Assembly (NCBI GenBank): GCA_015075165.1
Contig: JABTUY010000006.1
Coordinates: forward strand, 62,001 to 126,000
Length of the DNA stretch: 64,000 nt
Origin: Ideonella sp.
GTDB lineage: Bacteria; Pseudomonadota; Gammaproteobacteria; Burkholderiales; Burkholderiaceae_C
Reading direction: 5' to 3'
In this document: positions 12,180 to 22,777 of the stretch, in pieces
How positions within the stretch are numbered: the stretch's first letter is position 1
Layout of the letters: every line of letters begins with the position of its first letter
Position numbers and translations under genes: made by a program
Notes under the pieces: generated by a model
Told to the model about the DNA's origin: nothing
What the model saw: the letters and a program-made list of their open reading frames with translations, nothing else
Databases searched by the model: none

Positions 12180-12314
12180 GCCAGCTGAACTCGAGAACGG
12201 CCTGCAGGCGCCCGGTCGAGGAGCGCGACCGCTCGTGCAGGCATGCTGCCGCAGCGCGGGCGCGTGCCTCGGTCGCGCTGATCGTTCCGATCTGGGCACT
12301 CGCCGTCACCGGTT

Positions 12315-13877
12315 TCAGCACCCACCGTCACCGCCCGCTTCGCGCTCGCGCAGCTCGGTCTTCAGCACCTTGCCGTAGTGGTTCTTCGGCAGCGCGTCGA
12401 CGAAGCGGTAAACCTTGGGCCGCTTGAAGCGCGCGATGTGCTCACGGCAGAAGGCGTCGAGCGCCGCGCCGTCGATCGCGCTGCGCGCCACCACGTAGGC
12501 GACGACCACCTCGCCCCACTCGGCGTCGCGCGCACCGATCACGCTGGCCTCGTGCACCGCCGGGTGCTGCAGCAGCACCTCCTCGACCTCGCGCGGGTAG
12601 ATGTTGCTGCCGCCGCTGATGATCAGATCCTTGCTGCGATCGAGCAGCGTCAGGAAGCCTTCGTCGTCGAGACGGCCGACGTCGCCGGTGTACAGCCAGC
12701 CGTCGCGGATGGCGGCCGCGGTGGCCTCGGGCTGCTGCCAGTAGCCCTGCATCACGACGTCGCCGCGCACGCAGACTTCGCCGGTCTCGCCCGCCGGCAG
12801 CGGCGCGCCGTCGGCCGAGCGGATCGACAGCTCGAGCATCGGCTGCGCGTACCCCACCGACGCCAGCCGCTGCAGGTGGCGCGGATGCGCGTCGTCGTTG
12901 ATCACCCGGCGCGGCAGCACGGTGATCGTCATCGGGCTTTCGCCCTGGCCGTAGATCTGCGCGAAGTGCGGGCCGATCACCTGCAGCGCCTGCCGGATGT
13001 CGGCCAGGTACATCGGCCCGCCGCCATAGGTGATGGTGGCCAGGCCTTCGGGCCGGCGACCGCTGGCCTGCACATGATCGACCAGGCGCCGCACCATCGT
13101 CGGCGCGGCGAAGAACGAGGCGTTGCGCCGGTGCGCGGCCAGCTCGACGATCTCGGCCGGGTCGAAGCCGCCCGAGGCCGGCACGACGTTGACGCCGCCG
13201 TGCATCACATACGGCAGGTGGTACAGGCCGCTGCCATGCGACAGCGGCGCGGGGTGCAGCATCGCGTCGCCCGGCGCGACAGCCTGCACCTCGCTCAGGT
13301 AGCCGAGACTGGCCTCGCGCAACTGGCGCGCCGCGAGCACCACCCCCTTGGGCCGGCCGGTGGTGCCGCTGGTGTAGAACAGCCACACCGGATCGCTGTC
13401 GCTGCGCTCGACCGGTTCAGGCAGCACCGCCGTGCCGTCCAGCGGTGGCAACGCGGTGCGCAGCGGCTCGGCCAGCGGCCGCCCGTTCGGCTGCGATTCC
13501 GGCTGCGCTCCTGGCTGCGGGAGCGGCCATAGCGTCGCCAGTTCGCCATGCGCCGTCGCGTCGCACACCGCGAGGCGAGCCCCACTGTGCGCGAGGATCC
13601 ACGCGGCCTCGCGCGAATGCAGCTTGGCGTTGACCGGCACTGCGGCGACTCCGGCCCACCACAAACCCCACAGCCACACCAGGTACTCGGGGCGGTTCGA
13701 CATGAACAGCCCGACGCGATCGCCCGGCTGCAGACCCTGCGCGTGCAGCCACGCGGCCAGTGCGCCCGCACGGTGCGCCAGCTCGCGATAGCTGCACCAT
13801 GGCGCCTTGCCATGGTCGATCGCGGTGCGATCGCCGAAGCGCTGTGCGCTGCGCGCCAGCCACAGCGCGAGGTTCAT
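12315..13877 (-). CDS. AMP-dependent acyl-CoA synthetase (long-chain fatty-acid-CoA ligase type)
   Basis: A 520-residue adenylate-forming enzyme that activates a carboxylic acid with ATP and joins it to CoA. Motifs in order: the P-loop YTSGTTGRPKGVVLAARQ (about residue 170), IYGQGESPMTIT, the ATP/ribose motif YTGDVGRLDDEGFLTLLDR, the hinge KDLIISGGSNIYPREVEEVL, and the catalytic lysine in PKNHYGKVLKTEL near the C-terminus. The substrate cannot be read from sequence; relatives are often called long-chain fatty-acid-CoA ligases or feruloyl/malonyl-CoA synthetases. ATG 13877 (MNLALWLARSAQRFGDRTAI) fits the family start. It is divergent from ubiA with 133 bases between. Confidence 0.88.
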   Translation of the reverse strand: MNLALWLARSAQRFGDRTAIDHGKAPWCSYRELAHRAGALAAWLHAQGLQPGDRVGLFMSNRPEYLVWLWGLWWAGVAAVPVNAKLHSREAAWILAHSGARLAVCDATAHGELATLWPLPQPGAQPESQPNGRPLAEPLRTALPPLDGTAVLPEPVERSDSDPVWLFYTSGTTGRPKGVVLAARQLREASLGYLSEVQAVAPGDAMLHPAPLSHGSGLYHLPYVMHGGVNVVPASGGFDPAEIVELAAHRRNASFFAAPTMVRRLVDHVQASGRRPEGLATITYGGGPMYLADIRQALQVIGPHFAQIYGQGESPMTITVLPRRVINDDAHPRHLQRLASVGYAQPMLELSIRSADGAPLPAGETGEVCVRGDVVMQGYWQQPEATAAAIRDGWLYTGDVGRLDDEGFLTLLDRSKDLIISGGSNIYPREVEEVLLQHPAVHEASVIGARDAEWGEVVVAYVVARSAIDGAALDAFCREHIARFKRPKVYRFVDALPKNHYGKVLKTELREREAGGDGGC

Positions 13878-14010
13878 CGCACGCCGCACCGCGGCAAGGC
13901 GGCGCGTTCGTCGGCGGTGCGCGTTGTCGGGTCGCTCACGTGGCCATGCGGGTAGGCACTCGGCGCGAGAATAGCCGAACGCCGCTGACCGCAGATTGAC
14001 CGCGCAACCC

Positions 14011-14922
14011 ATGACCGGCCTTGCCGCCGCTGCGCCCCGCCTGGCGCTGTACCTCGACCTGATCCGCTGGAACCGCCCGGCCGGCTGGCTACTGCTGCTG
14101 TGGCCGACGCTGTCGGCACTGTGGATCGCCGCCGGCGGCTTCCCGGGCTGGCACCTGCTGCTGGTGTTCGTGGCCGGCACGGTAATCATGCGCAGCGCCG
14201 GTTGCTGCGTGAACGACGTCGCCGACCGCGAGTTCGATCGTCACGTGAAGCGCACCGCGCTGCGGCCGGTGACCAGCGGCCGCGTCGGCGTGCGCGAGGC
14301 GCTGGCGCTCGGCGCCGTGCTGGCGCTGGTGGCCTTTGCGCTCGTGCTGAGCACCAACCCGCCGACGATCTGGTTGTCGGTGGCCGGGCTGGCGATCACG
14401 CTGGCGTATCCGTACGCCAAGCGTGCGGTGTCGATGCCGCAGGCAGTGCTCGGCCTGGCGTTCAGCTTCGGCATTCCGATGGCGTTCGCCGCCGTGCTCG
14501 GCAGCCACGACTGGACGCCGGCCGCGGTCGCTGCCGCGGTGCCGGCGCAGGCGTGGTGGCTGCTCGTCGGCAACGCGTGCTGGGTGCTGGCCTACGACAC
14601 CGAGTACGCGATGGTCGATCGCGACGACGATCTGCGCATCGGCATGAAGACCTCGGCCATCACGCTCGGGCGCTTCGACGTCACCGCGGTGATGGCGTTC
14701 TACGCGCTGTACCTCGGCAGTTGGTCGTGGCTCGGCCACGCGCTCGGCCTGGGCGGCATCTACCAGCTCGGTCTGCTGGTCGCCGCGGCGCAGGCGGCGT
14801 GGCACTACACGCTGATTCGCGGGCGCACGCGCGAAGGGTGCTTTCGCGCGTTCCGGCTCAACCACTGGCTCGGCGCCAGCGTGTTCATCGGCGTGGCACT
14901 GGACCTCGCGCTGCGCCGGTGA
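14011..14922 (+). CDS. ubiA: 4-hydroxybenzoate polyprenyltransferase
   Basis: Integral membrane prenyltransferase that attaches the polyprenyl tail to 4-hydroxybenzoate in ubiquinone synthesis. The product has 303 residues and about eight membrane segments. The two Mg-diphosphate-binding aspartate motifs are present: [15 protein letters not shown] near residue 70 and [13 protein letters not shown] near residue 198. ATG 14011 was chosen; a TTG at 13996 in the same frame would add five residues. Its 3' end overlaps the convergent proC gene by 38 bases. Confidence 0.95.
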   Translation: MTGLAAAAPRLALYLDLIRWNRPAGWLLLLWPTLSALWIAAGGFPGWHLLLVFVAGTVIMRSAGCCVNDVADREFDRHVKRTALRPVTSGRVGVREALALGAVLALVAFALVLSTNPPTIWLSVAGLAITLAYPYAKRAVSMPQAVLGLAFSFGIPMAFAAVLGSHDWTPAAVAAAVPAQAWWLLVGNACWVLAYDTEYAMVDRDDDLRIGMKTSAITLGRFDVTAVMAFYALYLGSWSWLGHALGLGGIYQLGLLVAAAQAAWHYTLIRGRTREGCFRAFRLNHWLGASVFIGVALDLALRR

Positions 14923-15832
14923 TCGGCGTCGCGGGCGCCGCGCCGGCCACCGGGGTCTCCGGTGCCGATGCGGCCGCCTGCCCCACGGCCGCCGTTGCCG
15001 CCGCGCCAGCACCGAACTCGTCGCCCAGCTCGCGTGCGCGCACGTTCGCCGCATGCAGCGCGCGCACGAACGCCGCCTTCACCGCATCGCGGTCGAGCGA
15101 CATCAGCGCTGCATACGTGGTGCCCCCCTTGGAAGTGACACGCTCGCGCAGCACGGCCGGTGAATCGCGCGAGTCGCGCGCCAGCGCGGTGGCGCCGGCG
15201 AACGTGGCCAGCGCGAGGCGGCGGCCCTGCTCGGCACCGAGGCCCATCTCGCCGGCGGCCTGGATCATCGCCTCGATGAAGTAGTAGACATACGCGGGCC
15301 CCGAGCCCGACAACGCCGTCACCGCGTCGAGGTCGCGTTCGCGCTCGACCCACAGCAGTTCGCCGCTCGGCGCCAGCAGCTGCTCGACGCGCGCGCGGTC
15401 GTCGGCGCTGACGGCCGGCGTCGCGAACAGGCCGCTGATGCCCTGGCCCACCAGCGCCGGCGTGTTGGGCATCGCGCGCACGATGCGCGCACTGCCGCTG
15501 GCCGCCGCCAGCGCGTCGGTGCGGATGCCGGCCATCACGCTCAGGTGCAGCGCCTGCGCGACGTACGCGGCGCACGGCCGCGCCGCGGCAGCGAAGGCCT
15601 GCGGCTTCACCGCCCACACCACCATCGGCACCGCGGCGAGCTGGGCATCGGCCGCCGGCAGCGCCAGCACGCCGAACTGCAGCGCCAGGCGGGCGCGCTG
15701 GCGATCGTCGGGCTCGACCACCAGCACCGTGGCGGGCACCCGGCCGGTGGCCTTCAGCAAGCCGCCGATCAGCGCGCTGGCCATGTTGCCGCCGCCGACA
15801 AAGGCGACCTCGGGCGTGATGCCGTTTTCCAT
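14885..15832 (-). CDS. proC: Pyrroline-5-carboxylate reductase
   Basis: NAD(P)H-dependent last step of proline synthesis. The product has 315 residues including an N-terminal Rossmann start [18 protein letters not shown] and the C-terminal family signature region around [20 protein letters not shown]. ProC is usually about 270 residues; this one carries an extra Ala/Pro-rich tail of about 40 residues ([19 protein letters not shown]). The tail is encoded in part by the antisense of the ubiA 3' end, which suggests it arose by loss of an earlier stop. ATG 15832 begins [15 protein letters not shown]. Confidence 0.95.
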   Translation of the reverse strand: MENGITPEVAFVGGGNMASALIGGLLKATGRVPATVLVVEPDDRQRARLALQFGVLALPAADAQLAAVPMVVWAVKPQAFAAAARPCAAYVAQALHLSVMAGIRTDALAAASGSARIVRAMPNTPALVGQGISGLFATPAVSADDRARVEQLLAPSGELLWVERERDLDAVTALSGSGPAYVYYFIEAMIQAAGEMGLGAEQGRRLALATFAGATALARDSRDSPAVLRERVTSKGGTTYAALMSLDRDAVKAAFVRALHAANVRARELGDEFGAGAAATAAVGQAAASAPETPVAGAAPATPITGAARGPVPRR

Positions 15833-15937
15833 CGGGTCAGTGTAGACGCGCTACAGTTCGCGCGGCCGCCGCGCGACTGCGCCCGAGTGAGGCGCATCAC
15901 CGAAAGCGACACCTCAATCGTCCTCGGAGCCATCGCC

Positions 15938-17209
15938 ATGAGCACACTGTCCTATGTCGACGAATCGGCCGACAGCCCCTGGAGCACCTACCTCGCACAG
16001 GTTGACCGCGTGGTGCCCTACCTCGGGCCGCTGGCGCGCTGGGCCGAAACGCTCAAGCATTGCAAGCGCGCACTGATCGTCGACGTGCCGATCGAGCTCG
16101 ACGACGGCTCGGTGGCGCACTACGAAGGCTTTCGCGTGCAGCACAACCTGTCGCGCGGGCCCGGCAAGGGCGGCGTGCGCTATCACCCGGCGGTGACACT
16201 CGACGAGGTGATGGCGCTGGCGGCATGGATGAGCGTGAAGAACGCCGCCGTCAACCTGCCGTATGGCGGCGCCAAGGGCGGCATCCGCGTCGACCCGAAG
16301 ACGCTGTCGATCAAGGAGCTCGAGCGGTTGACGCGCCGCTACACCAGCGAGATCGGCATCATCATCGGGCCGCAGCAGGATATTCCGGCGCCCGACGTCA
16401 ACACCAACGCACAGGTGATGGCGTGGATGATGGACACCTACTCGATGAACGTCGGCGCCACCGCCACCGGCGTGGTCACCGGCAAGCCGATCCATCTCGG
16501 CGGCTCGCTCGGGCGCGTCAAGGCCACCGGCCGTGGCGTGTTCGTCACTGGTCGCGAGGCGGCGCGGCGCATCAACCTCGAGCTGCAGGGTGCGCGCGTC
16601 GCGGTGCAGGGCTTCGGCAACGTCGGCTCGTCGGCGGCCGAGCTGTTCCACGGCGCCGGCGCGAAGATCGTCGCCGCGCAGGATCACACCGGCACCATCG
16701 TCAACCCGCGCGGCCTCGACCTGGCCACGCTGATGCCGCACGTGCGCGACAGCGGCGGCGTGGCCGGATTCGCGGGCGCCGAGCGTGCCGACGACGAATC
16801 GTTCTGGGATGTCGACTGCGACATCCTGATCCCGGCTGCGCTCGAAGGGCAGATCACAGCGGCGCGCGCGCGGCGCACCAAGGCGAAACTGGTGCTCGAA
16901 GGTGCCAACGGGCCGACACTGCCGGCAGCCGACGACGTGCTCGGCGACCGCGGCATCCTGGTGGTGCCCGACGTGATCTGCAACGCCGGCGGCGTGACGG
17001 TGAGCTATTTCGAGTGGGTGCAGGACTTCAGCTCGTTCTTCTGGACCGAAGACGAGATCAACCTGCGCCTGGACAAGATCATGGTCGGCGCGCTGCGCCG
17101 CATCTGGGACACCGCCGACCAGCACAAGATCTCGCTGCGCACGGCCACGTTCGCGGTGGCCTGCGAGCGCATCCTGATGGCGCGGCAGGAGCGCGGGCTG
17201 TACCCGTAG
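15938..17209 (+). CDS. gdhA: Glutamate dehydrogenase (Glu/Leu/Phe/Val dehydrogenase family)
   Basis: Reversibly interconverts glutamate and 2-oxoglutarate with ammonia. The product has 423 residues, typical of the hexameric enzyme. The substrate-binding domain has [11 protein letters not shown] and the signature [14 protein letters not shown] with the catalytic lysine; the nucleotide-binding domain has [40 protein letters not shown] is also diagnostic. GGAG precedes ATG 15938. Coenzyme choice (NAD or NADP) is not certain. Downstream, before the convergent yggS, lies one copy of a dispersed repeat. Confidence 0.93.
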   Translation: MSTLSYVDESADSPWSTYLAQVDRVVPYLGPLARWAETLKHCKRALIVDVPIELDDGSVAHYEGFRVQHNLSRGPGKGGVRYHPAVTLDEVMALAAWMSVKNAAVNLPYGGAKGGIRVDPKTLSIKELERLTRRYTSEIGIIIGPQQDIPAPDVNTNAQVMAWMMDTYSMNVGATATGVVTGKPIHLGGSLGRVKATGRGVFVTGREAARRINLELQGARVAVQGFGNVGSSAAELFHGAGAKIVAAQDHTGTIVNPRGLDLATLMPHVRDSGGVAGFAGAERADDESFWDVDCDILIPAALEGQITAARARRTKAKLVLEGANGPTLPAADDVLGDRGILVVPDVICNAGGVTVSYFEWVQDFSSFFWTEDEINLRLDKIMVGALRRIWDTADQHKISLRTATFAVACERILMARQERGLYP

Positions 17210-17229
17210 CGCCGCCGCCTCAGGGCGAC

Positions 17230-17319
17230 CGAGAGCGGCCGCGGATCCGGTTTCGCCGGGCCGCTGGCCGCGCCCCCTTGTAGAGGCAGGCGCCGAAGGC
17301 GCATCGGGGGTGGTTGACT
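17230..17319 (-). repeat. Dispersed 3'-end repeat, copy A
   Basis: A GC-rich element that begins right after the yggS stop codon when read on the minus strand. It contains a GCGCCTTCGGCGC hairpin with a TTCG loop, then GGATCCGG and GGGCCGC sequences shared with copies at 32.7, 39.5-39.8, 62.7 and 63.9 kb. It probably acts at the 3' end of transcripts; see the repeat finding. Confidence 0.7.
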
Positions 17320-18009
17320 TCAGCTGCGCGCGCCGAAGATCGCGCTGCCCACGCGCACGATCGTCGCGCCTTCGGCGATCGCCGCTTCGAGATCGGCGCT
17401 CATGCCGATCGACAGCGTGTCGAGCGCCAGGCCCGCCGCGTTGAGCTCGCCCAGCAGCCGCGCCAGTGCGCGATGCGGCACGCGCTGGGCCTCGAAACCG
17501 GTCACCGGCTGTGGGATCGCCATCAGCCCGCGCAAGCGCAAGCGCGGCAACGCGGCGACGGCGCGGGCCAGCGCCAGCGCCTCGTTCGGCGGCACGCCGG
17601 ACTTGCTGGCCTCGCCGCTGATGTTGACTTGCAGGCACAACTGCAGTGGCGGCAGGCCCGGTGGGCGCTGCGCCGACAGTCGCTCGGCCAGTTTGAGGCG
17701 GTCGACGCTGTGCACCCAGTCGAACCGCTCGGCCACGACGCGCGTCTTGTTGCTCTGCAGCGGGCCGATCAGGTGCCATTGCAGTGGCTCGCGCAGGTCG
17801 GCCAGCGCGGCCATCTTCTCGAGCGCCTCTTGCACGTGGTTCTCGCCGAACGCGTGCTGGCCCGCGGCCACGGCGTCGCGTATCGACTGCGCGCCGAAGG
17901 TCTTGGTCACCGCCAGCAACGTGACGCTTTGCACGGGACGCTGCGAGGCCGTGCACGCAGTCGCGATACGCGTGAGCACTTGTTGTAACTTCTCCGCGAC
18001 GATCTCCAT
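17320..18009 (-). CDS. YggS/PROSC-family pyridoxal phosphate homeostasis protein
   Basis: PLP-binding protein of 229 residues with a single alanine-racemase-like barrel; YggS/PLPBP proteins buffer PLP and affect amino-acid metabolism without a known catalytic reaction. The PLP lysine is K36 in LLAVTKTFGA; GENHVQEALEKM, WHLIGPLQSNK and GLSIGMSADLEAAI-like sequence (here LSIGMSADLEAAIAEGATIVR) are family hallmarks. ATG 18009 is supported by the conserved N-terminus. It is divergent from pilT with 35 bases between the starts, an arrangement common in proteobacteria. Confidence 0.93.
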   Translation of the reverse strand: MEIVAEKLQQVLTRIATACTASQRPVQSVTLLAVTKTFGAQSIRDAVAAGQHAFGENHVQEALEKMAALADLREPLQWHLIGPLQSNKTRVVAERFDWVHSVDRLKLAERLSAQRPPGLPPLQLCLQVNISGEASKSGVPPNEALALARAVAALPRLRLRGLMAIPQPVTGFEAQRVPHRALARLLGELNAAGLALDTLSIGMSADLEAAIAEGATIVRVGSAIFGARS

Positions 18010-18044
18010 AATCTTCAGCCTACACCCCTCAGGCGCCGCCTCAA

Positions 18045-19088
<1,044 letters not shown>

Positions 19089-19105
19089 CCGCCGTACCAC
19101 TGGCC

Positions 19106-19741
19106 GTGAAGAAACTGCTCGATCGCCTGGCGGGCTCCCGCCAAGAGAACCCCGAAACGCCGGACTCCGGCTATTTCTCGACCATGTTCCTCGAGCGCGA
19201 GGAAGCGACGCCGCCCCTCGTGCCGTGGCCGTTGCGCGCGAGCCAGCTGCAAGCGACCGTGGTGGCGCCGGTCGACGGCGCGATGAAGTTCGCCCGCGCG
19301 TGGAACAACGACCGCCATGCGGTCACGCTGGCCGAGGGCGAACTGAAGCGACTGATCGGATACCTCGGCTTCTTCAGCCTGGCGCCCGACCGCGAGGTGA
19401 TCGCGCAGGACGAGCAGGGCGACTACCTGCTGATCGTGCTCGAAGGCACCATCGCGGTCGACCGTGTGCAGCCGTGGGGCGGGCGCGCCCGCCTCGGCGA
19501 AGCCCGCGTCGGCGACCTGCTGGGCGAGATGTCGCTGCTCGACGCCGGCACGCGTTTCTCGTCGTGCCGCACGCTCACGCCGTGCGTGGTGGCGGTGCTC
19601 GAAGCCGGCGCGCTCGACCGCATGATGCACGACGACCCGCGCCTGGCCGCCGTGCTGCTGGCCGCACTCGCGCGCCGCCTGTCGCTGCGCCTGCGCCAGG
19701 CCAGCGCCCGCCTGAGCGCGCTGCTGACCAGCGGCAGCTGA
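19106..19741 (+). CDS. Cyclic-nucleotide-binding domain protein between pilT and pilU
   Basis: A 211-residue protein with one cNMP-binding domain and no DNA-binding domain. The phosphate-binding cassette reads VGDLLGEMSLLDAGTRFSSC, keeping the Gly-Glu and the Arg expected to contact the cyclic phosphate. The N-terminal 70 residues (with DSGYFSTMFLERE) are of unknown fold. The chosen start is GTG 19106, 17 bases after the pilT stop. Lying between the two retraction ATPases, it may tie pilus retraction to a cyclic nucleotide; that role is inferred from position only. Confidence 0.8.
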   Translation: MKKLLDRLAGSRQENPETPDSGYFSTMFLEREEATPPLVPWPLRASQLQATVVAPVDGAMKFARAWNNDRHAVTLAEGELKRLIGYLGFFSLAPDREVIAQDEQGDYLLIVLEGTIAVDRVQPWGGRARLGEARVGDLLGEMSLLDAGTRFSSCRTLTPCVVAVLEAGALDRMMHDDPRLAAVLLAALARRLSLRLRQASARLSALLTSGS

Positions 19742-19785
19742 AGCAGTCTTCAGCGCGCAGCCGACCCACCACGATTGGACTGACC

Positions 19786-20922
19786 ATGGAACGCGACCAG
19801 GCCTCGAAGTTCGTCAACGACCTGCTGCGCCTGATGATCTCACGCAACGGTTCGGACCTGTTCCTCACCGCCGACTTCCCGCCGGCGATCAAGGTCGACG
19901 GCCGCGTCACCAAGGTGAGTCCGCAGCCGCTGACCGGTCAGCACACGATGGCGCTGGCGCGTGCGGTGATGAACGACAAGCAGGCGGCCGAGTTCGAGAA
20001 GACCAAGGAGTGCAACTTCGCGATCTCGCCGCAGGGCATCGGACGCTTCCGCTGCAACGCGTTCGTGCAGATGGGGCATATCGGCCTGGTCTTTCGCGTC
20101 ATTCCGCAGACACTGCCGACGGTCGACCAGCTCGGCCTGCCCAAGGTGATGAAGGACGTGGCGATGACCAAGCGCGGCCTGGTCATCATGGTCGGCGCCA
20201 CTGGCTCGGGCAAGAGCACGTCGCTGGCGGCGATGGTCGACCACCGCAACGAGAACTCGCACGGCCACATCATCACGATCGAGGATCCGGTGGAGTTCGT
20301 GCACCCGCACAAGAACTGCATCGTCACGCAGCGCGAAGTCGGCATCGACACCGACGGCTGGGAACATGCGCTGAAGAACACGCTGCGCCAGGCGCCCGAC
20401 GTGATCCTGATGGGCGAGATCCGCGACCGCGAAACGATGGAGCACGCGGTGGCGTTCGCCGAGACCGGCCACCTGTGCATGGCCACGCTGCACGCCAACA
20501 GCTCCAACCAGGCGCTGGACCGCATCATCAACTTCTTCCCCGAAGAGCGACGCGCGCAGCTGCTGATGGACCTGTCGCTGAACCTGAAGGCCATCGTCTC
20601 GCAGCGCCTGCTGCCGCGAGAGGAAGGCAAGGGCCGCATCGCGGCGGTGGAGATCATGCTCAACACCCCGCTGATGGCCGACCTGATCTTCAAGGGCGAG
20701 GTCGGCGAGCTGAAGGAGCTGATGAAGCGCTCGCGCGAGCTCGGCATGCAGACCTTCGACCAGGCGCTGTTCGACCTGTACGAGCAGCGGCACGTGTCGT
20801 ACGAGGATGCGCTGCGCAACGCCGACTCGGTCAACGACCTGCGGCTGCAGATCAAGCTCAACAGCGCGCGCGCGCGCAACCAGGACCTGGCGGCGGGCAC
20901 CGAGCACCTGACGATTGTTTAG
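19786..20922 (+). CDS. pilU: PilT-like accessory retraction ATPase PilU
   Basis: Paralogue of PilT that assists high-force retraction. The product has 378 residues. Walker A MVGATGSGKSTSLAAMVDHR is near residue 140, followed by IEDPVEFVHPHKNC, Walker B ILMGEIRDRETMEHA and HLCMATLHANSSNQALDRI, the PilU-style His box. The longer C-terminus is typical of PilU. ATG 19786 lies 44 bases after the CNB gene, so the three genes likely form one transcript. A GC-rich hairpin follows 27 bases after the stop. Confidence 0.94.
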   Translation: MERDQASKFVNDLLRLMISRNGSDLFLTADFPPAIKVDGRVTKVSPQPLTGQHTMALARAVMNDKQAAEFEKTKECNFAISPQGIGRFRCNAFVQMGHIGLVFRVIPQTLPTVDQLGLPKVMKDVAMTKRGLVIMVGATGSGKSTSLAAMVDHRNENSHGHIITIEDPVEFVHPHKNCIVTQREVGIDTDGWEHALKNTLRQAPDVILMGEIRDRETMEHAVAFAETGHLCMATLHANSSNQALDRIINFFPEERRAQLLMDLSLNLKAIVSQRLLPREEGKGRIAAVEIMLNTPLMADLIFKGEVGELKELMKRSRELGMQTFDQALFDLYEQRHVSYEDALRNADSVNDLRLQIKLNSARARNQDLAAGTEHLTIV

Positions 20923-20949
20923 CCCCCGGCCGCCGGGCGGCCGGTCCAC

Positions 20950-20971
20950 GGCCGGGCTTGCAGGCCCGGCC
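20950..20971 (+). terminator. Hairpin after pilU, probable terminator
   Basis: GGCCGGGC (20950-20957) pairs with GCCCGGCC (20964-20971) around a 6-base loop. It follows the pilU stop by 27 bases. No T-run follows, so termination would be weak or factor-assisted. Confidence 0.4.
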
Positions 20972-21036
20972 GCTTCGCGAGGCACGCGGCAGGCCGCAGG
21001 GCCCGCCACCTGTCCGCGCTCAGCCCCGAGGGGGCT

Positions 21037-21120
21037 CGAATCGCGACCGGGAGACCCGGATCGCGATTCGCTTCGCCGTTGAGGACGCCCCTGGTCGCCG
21101 TCGGCGACCTGTCCCAGGGG
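21037..21120. other. Two consecutive strong inverted repeats in the pilU-dehydrogenase gap
   Basis: The 282-base gap 20923-21204 has no gene. CGAATCGCGA...TCGCGATTCG (21037-21070) forms a 15-bp stem with one bulged A and an AGA loop. Next to it CCCCTGG (21088-21094) pairs with CCAGGGG (21114-21120), enclosing an inner TCGCCG/CGGCGA hairpin (21095-21107). Together they would put two stable structures just upstream of the dehydrogenase gene. Confidence 0.55.
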
Positions 21121-21204
21121 GACCCAACTGCCTACGGCGCACTGCTGCGCCGAACGGCCCCGGGCGAGCAGCCTACACTTCGGTTGCTACTGTCAAGGGC
21201 CGCT

Positions 21205-22092
21205 ATGAAAACCTACGACGCCACACCTGCGCGCAAGGCCGCCTTTCTCGGCCTGGGCGTGATGGGGCACCCGATGGCCGGGCATCTGGCGCGCGCCGGG
21301 CACGAGGTATGTGTGTTCAACCGCACCGCGGCGAAAGCACAGGCCTGGCTGCGGGAGTACGGTGGCCGCGCGGCGCCGACGCCGCGCGAGGCGGCCGCAG
21401 GTGCCGACCTCGTGTTCGCCTGCGTCGGCAACGACGACGACCTGCGCTCGGTGGTGCTCGGCGAGCACGGTGCGTTCGCCGGCATGAAGCGCGGCGCGAT
21501 CTTCGTCGATCACACGACGGCGTCGGCCGCGGTGGCGCGCGAGCTGAGCGGCGTGGCCCGCGGCCTGGGGCTGCAGTTCGTCGACGCGCCGGTATCGGGC
21601 GGCCAGGCCGGCGCCGTCAACGGCTTGCTCACCGTGATGTGCGGTGGCGAGCGAGCGGCGTTCGACGCCATGATGCCGGTGGCGATGGCGTTCGCGCGCG
21701 CGGTCACGTTGGTCGGCGTCAGCGGCGCCGGTCAGCTGGCCAAAATGGTCAACCAAGTCTGCATCGCGGGTTTGGTGCAGAGCCTGGCCGAGGGCATCGC
21801 CTTCGGGCTCAAGTCGGGCCTGGACATGAAGCTGGTGCTCGAGGTGATCGGCAAGGGCGCGGCGCAGAGCTGGCAGATGGATAACCGCGGTGCGACGATG
21901 ATCGACGACCGCTTCGACTTCGGCTTCGCGGTCGACTGGATGCGCAAGGATCTCGGCCTCGTGCTCGACGAGGGGCGGCGCAACGGCGCGCAGCTGCCGG
22001 TGACGGCGCTGGTCGACCAGTTCTACGGCGACGTGCAGGCGCGCGGCGGCGCGCGCTGGGACACGTCGAGCCTGATCCGGCGCCTGCGCTGA
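21205..22092 (+). CDS. NAD(P)-dependent beta-hydroxyacid dehydrogenase (3-hydroxyisobutyrate dehydrogenase-like)
   Basis: A 295-residue oxidoreductase of the HIBADH/tartronate semialdehyde reductase family. The N-terminal Rossmann motif AAFLGLGVMGHPMAGHLARA is followed by VDHTTASA, the substrate-binding FVDAPVSGGQAGAVNGLLTV, and the catalytic-lysine helix GAGQLAKMVNQVCIAG. The substrate is not determined by sequence; glyoxylate/succinate semialdehyde reductases share this pattern. ATG 21205 follows a run of strong hairpins. Confidence 0.88.
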   Translation: MKTYDATPARKAAFLGLGVMGHPMAGHLARAGHEVCVFNRTAAKAQAWLREYGGRAAPTPREAAAGADLVFACVGNDDDLRSVVLGEHGAFAGMKRGAIFVDHTTASAAVARELSGVARGLGLQFVDAPVSGGQAGAVNGLLTVMCGGERAAFDAMMPVAMAFARAVTLVGVSGAGQLAKMVNQVCIAGLVQSLAEGIAFGLKSGLDMKLVLEVIGKGAAQSWQMDNRGATMIDDRFDFGFAVDWMRKDLGLVLDEGRRNGAQLPVTALVDQFYGDVQARGGARWDTSSLIRRLR

Positions 22093-22138
22093 CGCCGCAG
22101 CGCGGCACGTCTGCCCCCCGGCGCCGAGCCCGGTGCCG

Positions 22139-22777
22139 CTATTTGCGCTCGGCCAGGTCGGCCTCGCTGACGATCTCGAACACGCGCACCACCCGCTGCA
22201 CGCCACTGACGGTGCGCGCGAGTTCGGTCGCACGGTTGGCCTCGCGTTCGGTCACGCGGCCCATCAGGTAGACCGTGCCACGCTCGGTGACCACCTTGAT
22301 CGCATTGGCCTGCAGATCCTTCGCGTCGACCATGCTGGCCTTTACCTTGCCGGTGAGGAACGAGTCGCTCGAGCGCGACGACAACGGCGACGGCAGCATC
22401 ACCGCCAGCTCATTGACCGTGGAGCGCACGTTGTCGATGCGCTGGATCGCCTGCTCGACGGCCGCCTTGTCGGCCTCGGTGTCGACCTCGCCGGTCAGCA
22501 GCACGGTGCGGTTGTAGCTGGTGACGTTGACGTGGCCCTTGTCGCCGAGCACTTCCTTCAGGCGGCCGATGGCCTTCAGCTCGATCGCTCCGTCGTCGAC
22601 CTGCGCGCCGGCGGAGCGCCGGTCGGCATACATCATCGTGCCGCCGACCATCGCCCCGCCCACCAGCAGCGGCGTGCAGGCCGACAGCGTCGCCGCCAGC
22701 GCCAGGCCCAGGCCCAGCCGCGCCAGCGGCGAGCGCCGCCCTTGTCCCATCGTCGATCTGCTCGTCTCGTGCGTCAT
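22139..22777 (-). CDS. BON-domain outer-membrane lipoprotein (DolP/YraP-like)
   Basis: A 212-residue lipoprotein with two BON domains. The signal peptide ends in a lipobox LSACTPLL, so the mature protein starts at Cys and is membrane-anchored. The two BON repeats cover about residues 75-130 (NVTSYNRTVLLTGEVDTEAD) and 150-205 (VVTERGTVYLMGRVTEREAN). E. coli DolP (YraP) has the same plan and supports outer-membrane integrity and BAM function. The start at ATG 22777 overlaps the SIS-domain stop by four bases (ATGA), so translation is coupled. A shorter start at 22750 is possible. Confidence 0.88.
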   Translation of the reverse strand: MTHETSRSTMGQGRRSPLARLGLGLALAATLSACTPLLVGGAMVGGTMMYADRRSAGAQVDDGAIELKAIGRLKEVLGDKGHVNVTSYNRTVLLTGEVDTEADKAAVEQAIQRIDNVRSTVNELAVMLPSPLSSRSSDSFLTGKVKASMVDAKDLQANAIKVVTERGTVYLMGRVTEREANRATELARTVSGVQRVVRVFEIVSEADLAERK

